From contig JANXYQ010000074.1 of the NCBI GenBank assembly GCA_025355995.1, positions 1 to 60,443 on the forward strand: a stretch of DNA of 60,443 bases. The letters are read 5' to 3'. This DNA is from Spirochaetaceae bacterium (GTDB lineage: Bacteria; Spirochaetota; Spirochaetia; Treponematales; Rectinemataceae). Below, in pieces: positions 23,440 to 32,738 of the stretch; positions within the stretch are counted from its first letter, which is position 1; each line of letters begins with the position of its first letter. A program made the translations under genes and the position numbers. Below the pieces are notes generated by a model, which did no database searches, had not been told where the DNA came from, and saw only the letters and a program-made list of their open reading frames with translations.

Positions 23440-25419
23440 GTGAAAAAGACTTCATTCGGGCTGCGCGTGGCCTCCGACGTGACGATCATCGCCTTCATCG
23501 CGGCGATGCTGATGATGGCCGTTCTGGGGTTCTACCTCTACCGCGACATCAAGCAGGTCCTGCCCATACTGCAGATCTTCATCCCGCTCGTCCTCTGCCT
23601 CTGCCTCGCCCTCTACTTGATCGTCAGGCTTTCCCTTCGAGGGGCGGAATCGGTCGTCCGCAGGATAGATGCCGGCGAGGTCGTGCCGCAGGACGATCGG
23701 GCCACGGCGAGGAGGGGCTTATCCCGCCTCACGCGGATAGTCATCGCCTTCGACGTGATCGCCTTCATCCTCGGCCCCGTCTTCCAGATCGCGGTCCAGT
23801 CCCTGGTCCTGAAGATGCCCCAGGATCCGACCATCAACCTGCTCTCGGTGATCCTCAGCTTCGCCTTCGGGCTTTCCTGCGCGCCCCAGCAGATCGCCCT
23901 CGCCGAGATCAGGCTCCTCCCCGAGCGGCGCAAGCTGGCCGTCGCCGGCATCGAGGCCGGGAAACGGGAGATGAGCATCACCACCCGCATCCTGGTGTCC
24001 ACCATAGCTTCGGTCTTCATAGCCTCGGTATCGATGGGCGTGGGCGGCATCGGGATCTACCGCGAGTACGCCCGCTGGGTCGCCTCCTCGGCGGCTGCTA
24101 CCGATTCCACGAGCTCGGCGACGGCCTCCGCCGCCGAGGCTACCGGCGACCAGACCAGCTACCGGGCCGCGGAGGCGAGGATCATCCTCCATCTCGGGCT
24201 GCTGGCCCTCGGCCTGCTGGCCTGGGGCGCCTTCGCTGCGAGCAGGACCGTGCGCCTTCTCTTCGGCCAGGTCGACATCCTCGCCGAGCGCATGAAGGAG
24301 ATCAAGAGCGGGGCCTCCGACCTGACCGCCCGGGCCACCATCGCCTTCAACGACGAGATAGGCCGGCTGACCGCCGATTTCAACGGGGTTCTCGGGGCCC
24401 TGCAGGCCCTCCTCGCCTCGGTCAAGGACCTGTCCACTTCCGTGGCCGGCTCGTCGCGCGCCCTGGACGGCTCCGCGAGGGAGGCCGAGACCTCCCTGGG
24501 CTCATTCGAGGAGGCCAGCGCCCGCCTCAGCGAGGCGATCCAGGCCCAGGGCGGCTCGGTCTCCGCCGGACGCTCGGTGATCGGGCGGATGGCGGAGTCG
24601 ATCGAGACCGTCACCGAGCAAGTCGCGACCCAGGCCAGCTACGTCGAGGAGAACTCGGCGAGCGTCGAGCAGATGGTCGCCAACATCGCCAGCGTCAGCC
24701 GCTCGGCCGAGAGGGCCGGGGAGCTGACCCAGTCCCTCACCGGACTCACGGCGGCCGGCCACCAGGTCCTGCAGGACAGCCTCCGCGGAATGAGCGAGAT
24801 CCAGGAGGCCTCGGCCTCGGTGCGCACCATCATCGGCTCGATCTCCAAGATCGCCAGCCAGACCAACCTCCTCGCGATGAACGCGGCCATCGAGGCCGCC
24901 CACGCGGGGGACGCCGGCCGCGGCTTCTCCGTCGTCGCCGACGAGGTCCGCAGCTTGGCCGAGAGCAGCGCGAAGAGCTCCCGCGAGATCATCGACCTCG
25001 TCCGGGCTATGGACCGCAAGATCGCGAGCGGCGCCGATCTGACCGGCAGGGCCGGGGAGGCCTTCGACAAGATCGCCTCCGGGGTAAAGGACGCGAGCGA
25101 GCTCGTCCAGAGCATCGCGCGGTCGATGACCGAGCAGAGCCAGGGCGCCCAGGAGATCCTCTCGTCCGTGAAGTCGCTGATCGACGCGACCTCGCGCATC
25201 AAGGGACTCTCGGTCGACCAGCGCGAGCAGTCCGCCGCCGTCATGGAGGCCATCGCCGCGATCGAGGGCTCGGCCGCCCAGATCGAGGAGGCCATCCAGG
25301 AGCAGGCCGGGGCCACCCAGGCCCTGTCGCGGATCACCGCCCTGATATTCAGCGAGGCCGAGAACAACAAGACGGCCGCCGAGAGCCTCGACTCGCGGAT
25401 CGGCGGCTTCAAGCTCTGA
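23440..25419 (+). CDS. Methyl-accepting chemotaxis protein
   Basis: A 659-residue chemoreceptor. Instead of the usual two membrane spans and periplasmic sensor, the N-terminal 270 residues contain about six hydrophobic segments (near 12-34, 42-64, 98-120, 131-152, 180-205 and 245-268). A short Ser/Ala/Thr-rich loop lies at 212-238. A HAMP-like linker and the coiled-coil signalling domain follow, with the conserved tip [31 protein letters not shown] cut by the residue limit only in name; its key residues are E-A-A-H-A-G and the VVADEVR helix. The sensor is thus probably membrane-embedded. Start is GTG with ribosome site AAGGGG. Confidence 0.9.
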   Translation: MKKTSFGLRVASDVTIIAFIAAMLMMAVLGFYLYRDIKQVLPILQIFIPLVLCLCLALYLIVRLSLRGAESVVRRIDAGEVVPQDDRATARRGLSRLTRIVIAFDVIAFILGPVFQIAVQSLVLKMPQDPTINLLSVILSFAFGLSCAPQQIALAEIRLLPERRKLAVAGIEAGKREMSITTRILVSTIASVFIASVSMGVGGIGIYREYARWVASSAAATDSTSSATASAAEATGDQTSYRAAEARIILHLGLLALGLLAWGAFAASRTVRLLFGQVDILAERMKEIKSGASDLTARATIAFNDEIGRLTADFNGVLGALQALLASVKDLSTSVAGSSRALDGSAREAETSLGSFEEASARLSEAIQAQGGSVSAGRSVIGRMAESIETVTEQVATQASYVEENSASVEQMVANIASVSRSAERAGELTQSLTGLTAAGHQVLQDSLRGMSEIQEASASVRTIIGSISKIASQTNLLAMNAAIEAAHAGDAGRGFSVVADEVRSLAESSAKSSREIIDLVRAMDRKIASGADLTGRAGEAFDKIASGVKDASELVQSIARSMTEQSQGAQEILSSVKSLIDATSRIKGLSVDQREQSAAVMEAIAAIEGSAAQIEEAIQEQAGATQALSRITALIFSEAENNKTAAESLDSRIGGFKL

Positions 25420-25712
25420 AGCCGAGGCGCGGCGAGACTCAGGATATCGCTCTCCGACATGACCCCGTCGAGGACGCTCAGCGCCTTCGGGCTCGTCCCG
25501 GGATCGCCCATCATGGAGAGCGACAATTCGTTCTCCGCGAGCAGGGCGTCGAGTCTCGAGCGCACGATCACGCGGAAGCGCCCCGTCTTCAGCAACTCGG
25601 CCCCCAGCTCCTCGTCCCAGGACCTCGAGCCGGATGGCGCGTTCTCGATGCCGGCGAGGGCCGCGGCCGCGGCCGCGACCAGCCCGGCGGCCAGGGCCAT
25701 GCATGTTTTCAA
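25420..25712 (-). pseudogene. N-terminal fragment of a CsgG/LpoB-like lipoprotein-type gene
   Basis: From TTG 25712 (ribosome site AGGA) the frame reads as a signal-like segment (KTCMALAAGLVAAAAAALAG) and then DEELGAELLKTGRFRVIVRSRLDALLAENELSLSMMGDPG. This resembles the part of CsgG-like outer-membrane-associated proteins that describes regulators of variable penicillin-binding or secretion systems. After about 90 codons it meets the oppositely oriented chemoreceptor gene, and family resemblance stops. It looks like the front of a gene whose rest was lost. The A+T-rich leader at 25735-25800 could hold its old promoter. Confidence 0.45.
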
Positions 25713-25893
25713 GGTATCCTCATCATTCAAAGGCGCAAAAAGCGCGAATGGCTGAGCGAAAAAGTAATATATAATAACAAATGAATGCAACGAATTTCCG
25801 GCGGATCGGATGCGGGCTTCGGTACGAATATCGCCGAGTGGCTTGTCCTCCGCAGGCTCGCGCTCGTCTCGCTCCGGTGCTACAGTAGGCGTC

Positions 25894-27933
25894 ATGAATA
25901 GCACCTACAATCCGCTGACGGCCGCCTGGGACGCTCCCTACGGTCTGCCTCCCTTCGACAAGATCCGCGCGGAGCACTTCGGTCCCGCCCTGGACGCAGC
26001 CATGGCCGAGCACGTCTCCGAGGTCGCGGCGATAGCCGCCTCGAAGGAACCGTCGAGCTTCGAGAACACCATTGCCGCCTTCGACCGCTCGGGGGAAGCG
26101 CTCTCCCGCGTCGCGCTCGTCTTCCACAACCTGACGAGCTCCATGACCGACGAGGCGCTGCAGGCGGTCGAGCGCGACTACATGCCCAAGCTGGCCCTCC
26201 ACGTCGCCCGCTTCCTCCTCGATCCCGGCTTATTCGCCCGGGTCGACGCGGTGCACGAGCGGCGCGGCGACTCGGGCCTGAGCCCGATCCAGGTCCGCCT
26301 GGTCGAGAAGATGCACCTCGACTTCGTGCTGGCGGGCGCCCGCCTCGACGAGGCCGGCAAGAGGCGGGCGGCCGAGCTGGTCGAGGCCCTGTCGGTCAAG
26401 TGCACGGCCTTCGGCCAGGCGGTCCTGGCCGACGAGGACGAGGCCTATGTGCTCATAGAGGACAGGGCCGGCCTGGCCGGCCTGCCGCCCGACCTCGTAG
26501 ACGCGGCGGCCGAGGCCGCCAAGGCCAAGGGCCACGAGGGGCAGTGGGCCATCACGGTGGGCCGCTCCTTCGTCGAGCCCTTCCTCACCGCCTCGAAGAA
26601 CCGCGAGCTACGGAAAAAAGTCTGGGAAGCCTTCTCGGCCCGAGGCGAAATGCGCGCGGATAGGGACACCAAGCCTATTATCAAACAGATCCTCGAACTG
26701 CGAGCCGAGCAGGCCCGACTCCTCGGCTACTCGAGCTACGCCGACTTCGCCCTGGTCGACCGGATGGCCAAGACGCCGGCCAGGGTGGCCGAGCTGCTCG
26801 ACGCCGTATGGCCGCCGGCCCTCGCCAGGGCCGCGGAGGCGGCGGCGGGCCTCGCCGCTATCGCGCGGGAGTCCGACGGCATCGGAGCCCTCGAGCCCTG
26901 GGACTGGCTGTACTACTCCGACCAGGTCAAGCGCAGGGACTACGCCCTGGACGAGGCCGAGATCAAGCCCTACTTCAGCGTGGACAACATGGTGAAGGCG
27001 ATGTTCTGGGCAGCCGGCCGCCTCTTCGGCGTCGATTTCGTCGAGGTGAAGGGCGTTCCCCTCTACCATCCCGACGTCAGGCTCTTCGAGGTCCGCGACA
27101 GGGCGAAGGGAACGCTCAAGGGCGTGTTCCTCAACGACAACTACAGCCGCGCGGGCAAGCGCTCCGGGGCTTGGATGAGCAATTACCGCGAGCAGAGCGC
27201 CGGCGTCGTCCCCATTGTCGTGAACAACAACAACTTCACCCCGGGGAAGGTCGGCGAGAGCGTCCTCATAAGCTTCGACGACGCTGCGACCCTCTTCCAC
27301 GAATTCGGGCACGGCCTGCACGGCCTCCTCAGCGAGGTGGACTACCAGGGCCTATCCGGCACCAACGTTCTGCGGGACTTCGTCGAGCTGCCCAGCCAAC
27401 TCTTCGAGCACTGGGCCCTGGCCCCCGAGCTCCTCGAGAAATTCGCCGTCCACGTCGAGACGGGCACGAGTATCCCCGCCGACCTGGTGGCCAGGATCCG
27501 GAAGGCCCGCACCTTCAACATGGGCTGGGAGACGGTACAGTACCTCGGGCCGGCCCTCCTCGACATGAGGCTCCACGCCCTGACCGCCCTCGCTTCCTTC
27601 GACGCCGCCCGCTTCGAGAGGGAAGAGCGCGCCAGGCTCGGAGTGCCGCCGGTCGTGGGACTGAGGCACCGCCTGCCACACTTCCAGCACCTCTTCGCCG
27701 ACAATGGCTACGCCGCCGGATACTACGTCTACATGTGGGCCGAGGTTCTCGAGGCCGACGCCTTCGAGGCCTTCGAGGAGAAGGGCGACCTCTTCGACCC
27801 CGATCTCGCGGCCAGGCTCAAGCGCTGCATCTACGCCGCCGGCAACTCGGCCGACCCGGCCGAGGCCTTCCGCGCCTTCAGGGGAAGGGATCCGCGGATC
27901 GGGGCCCTGCTCAAGCAGCGGGGACTCGGCTAA
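25894..27933 (+). CDS. dcp: M3-family zinc peptidase (peptidyl-dipeptidase Dcp type)
   Basis: A cytoplasmic metallopeptidase of 679 residues that removes dipeptides from the C-terminus of short peptides. The zinc motif HEFGHGLHGLL lies near residue 470 (HExxH form), with the third ligand Glu expected in ELPSQLFEHW just after. LRHRLPHFQHLF and AAGYYVYMWAEVLEADAFE near the end are typical of Dcp. I start at ATG 25894 because a TACAGT box sits 7 nt upstream and no ribosome site is present, suggesting leaderless expression. OpdA-like oligopeptidase A is the alternative within the family. Confidence 0.9.
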   Translation: MNSTYNPLTAAWDAPYGLPPFDKIRAEHFGPALDAAMAEHVSEVAAIAASKEPSSFENTIAAFDRSGEALSRVALVFHNLTSSMTDEALQAVERDYMPKLALHVARFLLDPGLFARVDAVHERRGDSGLSPIQVRLVEKMHLDFVLAGARLDEAGKRRAAELVEALSVKCTAFGQAVLADEDEAYVLIEDRAGLAGLPPDLVDAAAEAAKAKGHEGQWAITVGRSFVEPFLTASKNRELRKKVWEAFSARGEMRADRDTKPIIKQILELRAEQARLLGYSSYADFALVDRMAKTPARVAELLDAVWPPALARAAEAAAGLAAIARESDGIGALEPWDWLYYSDQVKRRDYALDEAEIKPYFSVDNMVKAMFWAAGRLFGVDFVEVKGVPLYHPDVRLFEVRDRAKGTLKGVFLNDNYSRAGKRSGAWMSNYREQSAGVVPIVVNNNNFTPGKVGESVLISFDDAATLFHEFGHGLHGLLSEVDYQGLSGTNVLRDFVELPSQLFEHWALAPELLEKFAVHVETGTSIPADLVARIRKARTFNMGWETVQYLGPALLDMRLHALTALASFDAARFEREERARLGVPPVVGLRHRLPHFQHLFADNGYAAGYYVYMWAEVLEADAFEAFEEKGDLFDPDLAARLKRCIYAAGNSADPAEAFRAFRGRDPRIGALLKQRGLG

Positions 27934-27944
27934 CAGAGCCGCGA

Positions 27945-28502
27945 GTGAGCCGGGCCTTCGTCGACGAGGACGCGTCGCGGGACGACGAGGTCCCCGAGAT
28001 ACCCCTGCCGCTGCCGCCGGGGGCGCGCAACTACCTGACGCCGGAAGGCGCGCTGCGGCTGCAGGGCGAGTTCCGCGGCCTCCTCGACTCGGGGAGGCCC
28101 GCGCTCGAGGCCGAGATCGCCCGGCTGTCGGCCTCCGACGACAGCGCCGACCTAGACGCCCTGTCGTCAGCGCGAAGGAGGCTCGCGACAGCCGATAGGC
28201 GCATCGAATATCTCGGCCGCATGGCCTCCCTCGCGGAGGTAGTCGAGCCGGCCGGCGTCGGGGACCGCGTCGTATTCGGGTCCACCGTCCGTGTGCGCGA
28301 GGGAGGCGGGACGGAGGCGAGCTACCGCATAGTCGGCGTGGACGAGAGCGACCCCGAGCGCGGGCTGCTCAGCTGGGCCTCGCCAGTGGCGCGGGCCCTG
28401 ATGGGAAGGAAGCCGGGCGACACCGCCCTGCTCCATCTGCCGGGAGGCGATAGGAGCCTGGAGATCCTCGGGATCGAGCATAAGGAGCGAACCGGCGCTT
28501 GA
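27945..28502 (+). CDS. GreA/GreB-family transcription factor, atypical
   Basis: Gre factors enter the RNA polymerase secondary channel and help cleave backtracked RNA. The 185-residue protein starts at GTG 27945 (SRAFVDEDA) and has a proline-rich lead-in, a coiled-coil region (LTPEGALRLQGEFRGLL to RRRLATADRRIEYLG) and the FKBP-like C-domain (VVFGSTVRVREG, YRIVGVDESDPERGLLSWASPVARALMGRKPGD). At the coil tip, where GreA has GDLSENAEY with Asp41 and Glu44 needed for cleavage, this protein reads SDDSADLDA, so the Glu is replaced by Ala. It may bind polymerase without full cleavage activity. It lies 11 bp after the peptidase gene. Confidence 0.78.
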   Translation: MSRAFVDEDASRDDEVPEIPLPLPPGARNYLTPEGALRLQGEFRGLLDSGRPALEAEIARLSASDDSADLDALSSARRRLATADRRIEYLGRMASLAEVVEPAGVGDRVVFGSTVRVREGGGTEASYRIVGVDESDPERGLLSWASPVARALMGRKPGDTALLHLPGGDRSLEILGIEHKERTGA

Positions 28503-28526
28503 CGAATCGGCGCCCGCGATTACCAT
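28499..28526 (+). promoter_or_regulatory. Promoter of the toroid-fold gene (leaderless type)
   Basis: TTGACG (28499-28504), a 16-nt spacer and TACCAT (28521-28526), then 6 nt to ATG 28533. The -35 box overlaps the end of the Gre-like gene. Confidence 0.6.
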
Positions 28527-28532
28527 ATCGGT

Positions 28533-29537
28533 ATGTCGGATAAAAGCAGGGATACGCCGGCCCGGGCGGACGAAGCGGTCCTCGATTGGCTGCTCGAGGA
28601 CTCCGACCCCTCGGTCCGGCTCTACGCGCTCACGAGGCTCTTGGGCAAGGGCGAGGGCAGCCCCGAGGCGACGGCCGCGAGGAAGGCCGTCATGCGCTCG
28701 GGGCCGGTCGCCGAGATCCTCGAGCTCCAGTCCGAGGGCGGCTTCTGGGGAGAGGGCCCCGACTATTACCGGGCGAAATACTCCGGGACCTCCTGGCAGC
28801 TCCTCATCCTCGCCGAGCTCGGGGCCGACGGAAGCGACCCGCGCGTGCGCTCCGCCTGCGAATACATACTAGCCCGCTCGCAGGACGCTGAATCGGGCGG
28901 CTTCTCGGTGGACTCGAGCGCGGGAGGCGGGGGGCGGCACGGGATGGTGATCCCCTGCCTCACGGGCAACATGGTCTCCAGCCTCGCCAGGCTGGGCTGG
29001 GGCGAGGACGAGCGCGTCGCGAGGGCGATCGATTGGATTTGCGACTACCAGCGCGCCGACGACGGGATCGCCGATCCGCCGGGCGGCTGGCCCTACGACC
29101 GAATGGAAGGATGCTACGGCAGGCACAGCTGCTTCATGGGCGTCGTCAAATCCCTCAAGGCCCTCGCCGCTATCCCGCCCGAGAGGCGCGGGAAGAGGGT
29201 CAAGGCCAAGATCGCGGAGCTGGTAGAGTTCATCCTCGCGCACCGGGTGCACAAGAGGAGCCACGACCTCGCGCAGGTATCCCGTCCGGGCTGGCTCAAG
29301 CTGGGTTTCCCCCTCATGTACCAGACCGACGTCCTCGAGATACTCTGCGTCCTGGCGGAGCTGGGCGTTCGCGACGCGAGGATGTCCGAGGCCTTGGCCG
29401 CCGTAGCCTCGAAGCGGGGCGCCGACGGCCGCTGGAAGCTCGAGAGCAGCTTCAACGGGAAGACTCTCGTCGACATCGAGCGCAAGGGCGCGGCCTCCAA
29501 GTGGATTACGGCCAGGGCCCTCTACGCCCTCGCCTAG
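28533..29537 (+). CDS. Alpha/alpha-toroid protein related to terpene cyclases and prenyltransferases
   Basis: A 334-residue soluble protein with repeated helix pairs and QxxDGxW-like turns (ELQSEGGFWGEG, DYQRADDGIADPPGGWPYDR, SKRGADGRWKLESS). This is the pattern of squalene-cyclase-like alpha/alpha toroids. The catalytic DxDD-type motif of squalene-hopene cyclase is not seen, so it is probably not a cyclase. An HSCFMGVVKSLKAL segment with Cys and His near 200-210 might bind a metal. I do not recognise a specific function. It ends convergent with the cupin-like gene, overlapping it by 4 bp. Confidence 0.65.
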   Translation: MSDKSRDTPARADEAVLDWLLEDSDPSVRLYALTRLLGKGEGSPEATAARKAVMRSGPVAEILELQSEGGFWGEGPDYYRAKYSGTSWQLLILAELGADGSDPRVRSACEYILARSQDAESGGFSVDSSAGGGGRHGMVIPCLTGNMVSSLARLGWGEDERVARAIDWICDYQRADDGIADPPGGWPYDRMEGCYGRHSCFMGVVKSLKALAAIPPERRGKRVKAKIAELVEFILAHRVHKRSHDLAQVSRPGWLKLGFPLMYQTDVLEILCVLAELGVRDARMSEALAAVASKRGADGRWKLESSFNGKTLVDIERKGAASKWITARALYALA

Positions 29538-29983
29538 CCGGATTTCGCCCAAAGGGCGCGCGCCAGCTCGGCGGTGCGGGCCTTGACCGCGGCGTCGCTC
29601 GCTATCCGAGGCGAGTTGCCGTCCGTCGTGTCGCGGTTCTCCACGATGAGGACGGTCGAGCCCGGCTCTAGGGCGTGGCTATGATAGACGCCGCGCTTGA
29701 CGTTGTAGAGCCTGAGCGGCTCCATATCCACGGCGCGGATGAGCGAGGGATCGACGGGGCCACCCCCGGGAACCTCGCCCTCGACGGCGAAGAGGACGCA
29801 GCGGCCGGCGAGGAGGGCGAAGGTCTCGTCGGTCTCGTCGTGCCTCTGGAACCAGGGGATGTTCTCCGGCAGGAGCTCGTCTATGGCGTTCAGGAAGGCG
29901 ACGCGCCAGGCCCCGAAATCGATCAGGGGCTTGTAGCCGGGCTCGCCGAATCCGGCGACTTCGATGAGGCGGGGATCGATCAT
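29534..29983 (-). CDS. Small cupin-like protein
   Basis: A 149-residue protein with strands and turns typical of the single-domain cupin fold: WFQRHDETDETFALLAGRCVLF (about 44-65, with His-x5-Glu like metal motif 1) and NVKRGVYHSHAL near 92 (motif 2, with PGSTVLIVENRDT after it). It resembles cupins of unknown function rather than a named enzyme. It has a consensus promoter only 5 nt from its ATG. Confidence 0.65.
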   Translation of the reverse strand: MIDPRLIEVAGFGEPGYKPLIDFGAWRVAFLNAIDELLPENIPWFQRHDETDETFALLAGRCVLFAVEGEVPGGGPVDPSLIRAVDMEPLRLYNVKRGVYHSHALEPGSTVLIVENRDTTDGNSPRIASDAAVKARTAELARALWAKSG

Positions 29984-29988
29984 GGCCC

Positions 29989-30017
29989 AATCTAGCCGCC
30001 GCCGGATCGCCTGTCAA
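29989..30017 (-). promoter_or_regulatory. Promoter of the cupin-like gene (leaderless type)
   Basis: TTGACA (30012-30017), a 17-nt spacer and TAGATT (29989-29994) on the minus strand, then 5 nt (GGGCC) to ATG 29983. This is the clearest leaderless promoter in the window. Confidence 0.8.
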
Positions 30018-30115
30018 CGAAGATCGGCCCCGAGCCGGCCGAGGGGAGGGACCTCCCCTCGACCGGGTGGACGGTCTATAATCCAACTCGCAGGACGCCA
30101 ACGAGAGGAGCCAAC

Positions 30116-30619
30116 ATGAGCAAGAGGATTTTCGTGGGTTATGCGACGAAGACCGGATCCACGAAGGAGACGGCCGAGGCCATCGCGAAGACCCTGAGCG
30201 GCCGCGGCTTCGGCGTCGACGTAAAACCCTTCGCCCAGGCGGGCGACCTCGGCGCCTACGACGGTTTCGTCCTGGGGGCGCCCGTCAACGGCATGGCCTG
30301 GCATCCCGACGCCTCGGCCTTCGTCCGCGCGAACGCCTCGACGCTCGCCGCGAAGCCGACGGCCTACTTCCTTCTCTCCCTGGCCTACGGCGTCGGCCGC
30401 GCGAGCATGAAGAGGGCCATACCGGCCCGCCTGGCTCCCTCCTCCGCCCTGGCGAAGCCGGTCGCCACCGCCTGCTTCGGCGGCGTCATCGCGACCGAGC
30501 CGCCCATCGTCCTAAGGCTCCTCTTCGGAATCAAGAAGGGCTCGCCCCGCGATAGCCGGAACTGGGACGATATCCACGCCTTCGCGGAAGGGCTCGCCGC
30601 CAAGCTGGCCCCCCGATGA
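30116..30619 (+). CDS. Flavodoxin-domain protein (HemG-like)
   Basis: A 167-residue protein with the flavodoxin FMN phosphate loop (VGYATKTGSTKETAEAIAKTL, residues 7-27) and AYDGFVLGAPVNGMAWHPDASAFV near 48, as in the Flavodoxin_5 group that contains protoporphyrinogen oxidase HemG. Electron carrier or menaquinone-dependent oxidase roles are possible. A TATAAT box at 30077-30082 precedes a leader with ribosome site GAGAGGAG. It overlaps the deaminase gene by 4 bp (ATGA). Confidence 0.78.
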   Translation: MSKRIFVGYATKTGSTKETAEAIAKTLSGRGFGVDVKPFAQAGDLGAYDGFVLGAPVNGMAWHPDASAFVRANASTLAAKPTAYFLLSLAYGVGRASMKRAIPARLAPSSALAKPVATACFGGVIATEPPIVLRLLFGIKKGSPRDSRNWDDIHAFAEGLAAKLAPR

Positions 30620-31647
30620 CCGACCTGGATTTCCTCCGGGCCATGCCCAAGACCGAGCTCCACCTCCACCTCGAGGGCACGATAAGCCCCGAGACCCTCT
30701 GGGCCCTCGCCGAGCGCAACCATGTCGCCCTGCCCGTCGGCGGCCTCGACGAGCTGCGCGGCCTGTACGTCTTCGAAGACTTCGACAAATTCGTCAAGGT
30801 CTGGCTGATGATGTGCTCCTGCCTCAAGACGGAGGCCGACTACGTCGGGATGGCGGACGGCTACCTCGCCGAATGCCGGCGCCAGAATATCCGCTACGCC
30901 GAGGTCCACTTCACGCCCTACAACCACGAGAAATTCGGGATCGGCGCCGAGAGGGCCCTCGGCATTGTGACGAAGCGCCTCCTCGAGGCCGAGCTCTCGG
31001 GCGGGCCCGTCACGCGCATCATCGCCGACATACCGAGCGAGGCCTTCCCCGAGAGCGGCGTCTTCACCGTCGATTTCCTCGAGAGGCTCGCCAATCCCCT
31101 CATCGTCGCGATAGGCCTCGGCGGGCCCGAGAAGGGCTTTCCCCGAGCCGCCTTCGCGCCTTGGTTCGAGCGCGCCAGGCGAGCCGGCTACCCGGCGGTG
31201 GCGCACGCGGGCGAGACGGGCGGCGCCGAGCACGTCCGCGAGGCAGTCGTCCAGCTGAAGGCCCGCCGCATCCAGCACGGCGTGCGCGCGGTCGAGGATG
31301 AGGGCCTGCTCCGCTTCCTCGCCGAGCGCGAGATCTGCTGCGACGTCTGCCTCACCAGCAACACCTGCCTCACGGCCTTCACCGACCTGGGAAATCAGCC
31401 CATCCTTCGGATGATCGAGGCGGGGATCCCGGTCACCCTCTCGACGGACGACCCGCCCTTCTTCGGGACGGACCTCGTCAACGAGTACCGGCGCGCCCGC
31501 GAGGAAGTGGGCTTGAGCATGGAGGAGCTCTGGCGGATAAACCTGAACGGGCTGCGCTTCGGCCTGGCCGACGTGGGGCTTCGCAGGCGCCTGATGCTCG
31601 AGTTCGAGGCGGAGCGCCTGGCCCTCGGCGGGGGAAAGGGTGCCTAG
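30616..31647 (+). CDS. add: Adenosine (or adenine) deaminase
   Basis: A zinc amidohydrolase of 343 residues that deaminates adenosine to inosine for purine salvage. Visible are HLHLEG near residue 16 (two metal His), HAGET near 198 (metal His and catalytic Glu), the second catalytic-site His in RRIQHGVRAV and STDDPPFFGTDL near 276 (metal Asp). Adenine deaminases of the same family share these motifs, so the substrate is not certain. It is translationally coupled to the flavodoxin gene and 51 bp before xdhC. Confidence 0.88.
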   Translation: MTDLDFLRAMPKTELHLHLEGTISPETLWALAERNHVALPVGGLDELRGLYVFEDFDKFVKVWLMMCSCLKTEADYVGMADGYLAECRRQNIRYAEVHFTPYNHEKFGIGAERALGIVTKRLLEAELSGGPVTRIIADIPSEAFPESGVFTVDFLERLANPLIVAIGLGGPEKGFPRAAFAPWFERARRAGYPAVAHAGETGGAEHVREAVVQLKARRIQHGVRAVEDEGLLRFLAEREICCDVCLTSNTCLTAFTDLGNQPILRMIEAGIPVTLSTDDPPFFGTDLVNEYRRAREEVGLSMEELWRINLNGLRFGLADVGLRRRLMLEFEAERLALGGGKGA

Positions 31648-31698
31648 GCCCGAGTTCATGTCCCGGCGCGCGGAGCTCGAGATCAGGAGGAACCGAAG

Positions 31699-32676
31699 GT
31701 GCCGAAGCTGCTAGAAAGCGCCGCGCGGGACGCGGGACGGGCCGCGCTCGTGACGATCGTGGAAGTGAAGGGCTCCGCCCCCCGCCATCCGGGAAGCAAG
31801 ATGCTCGTTCGAGCCTCGGGCGAGATCGAAGGCACGGTCGGGGGAGGCAAGGGAGAAGCCCTCGCTATCGAGGCCGCCAAGGCCGCGATCGCCTCGCGGG
31901 AGTCTTCCTTCCTGGAAGTGGAGATGCTCGGCGACCAGGCCGAGGGGAAGGACCTCGTCTGCGGCGGCGTGAACCGGATGCTCGTGGAATTCATCGCCGA
32001 CGGGGCGGTCTACGACCAGGCTCTGGCCTCCCTCCGCGAGGGGAGGCGCGTACTCTTACAAAAGCGCCTAACGCGTTCCGGGGGAAGGCTCGGGGTGGCG
32101 GTTTCGCTCCGCCGCGAGGGCGAGGTGCTCCCCGAGGCGGCGGCCAAGGCCCTCTCCAGCGGGAAATCCTATTTCCAGGAAGCCGAGGGGCTTTTCCTCG
32201 ATCCCCTCCTGCCCCAGGAGAAGCTGCTCATCGTCGGCGCGGGTCACGTTGGCCTGGCGCTCGCTCGCGCGGCCACGTCCCTCGGCTTCCGAGTGAGCGT
32301 GGCGGATGACAGGGAGGAGCTGCTCGTCGAGGAGAGGTTCGGAAAGGAGGTGCGGCGGATTCTCGGCCCCTATACCGAGACGATCGGCGGCTTTCCCTTC
32401 GACGGCGCCACGTACGCGGTCATACTCACGCGGGGCCACCTTTTCGACCTCGAAGCGAGCAGGGCAGTCCTGAAGCGCGCGTTCCGCTACGCCGGCCTCA
32501 TCGGCAGCAAGCGGAAGGTGGCGCTGCTGGTCGAGCAGCTGCGCTCCGACGGTTTCCCGGAGGAGGCCGTCGCGTCGCTGCACGCGCCCATCGGCCTCGC
32601 CATCGGCGCCGAGACTCCCGAGGAGATCGCCGTGTCCATCCTCGCCCAGATGATCGCGGTCAGGCACGGCCGGTAA
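31699..32676 (+). CDS. xdhC: XdhC/CoxI-family molybdenum-enzyme maturation protein
   Basis: XdhC proteins bind molybdenum cofactor and insert it into xanthine dehydrogenase-type enzymes. The 325-residue protein has the N-terminal XdhC_CoxI segment (EVKGSAPRHPGSKMLV, GTVGGGKGEALAIEAA, with Lys where many members have Cys). A Rossmann domain follows (LLIVGAGHVGLALARAA near residue 177, ending AGLIGSKRK and IGLAIGAETPEEIAVSILA). Start is GTG 31699 with GAGGAA as ribosome site. No molybdenum hydroxylase gene is in the window; the adjacent purine deaminase fits a xanthine/hypoxanthine pathway. Confidence 0.85.
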   Translation: MPKLLESAARDAGRAALVTIVEVKGSAPRHPGSKMLVRASGEIEGTVGGGKGEALAIEAAKAAIASRESSFLEVEMLGDQAEGKDLVCGGVNRMLVEFIADGAVYDQALASLREGRRVLLQKRLTRSGGRLGVAVSLRREGEVLPEAAAKALSSGKSYFQEAEGLFLDPLLPQEKLLIVGAGHVGLALARAATSLGFRVSVADDREELLVEERFGKEVRRILGPYTETIGGFPFDGATYAVILTRGHLFDLEASRAVLKRAFRYAGLIGSKRKVALLVEQLRSDGFPEEAVASLHAPIGLAIGAETPEEIAVSILAQMIAVRHGR

Positions 32677-32738
32677 CGCGTCGCTCGCCCTGGGCCCGGG
32701 GGGCGCGGAAGTGATAGGATAGCTGCCAGGAGGGGATC

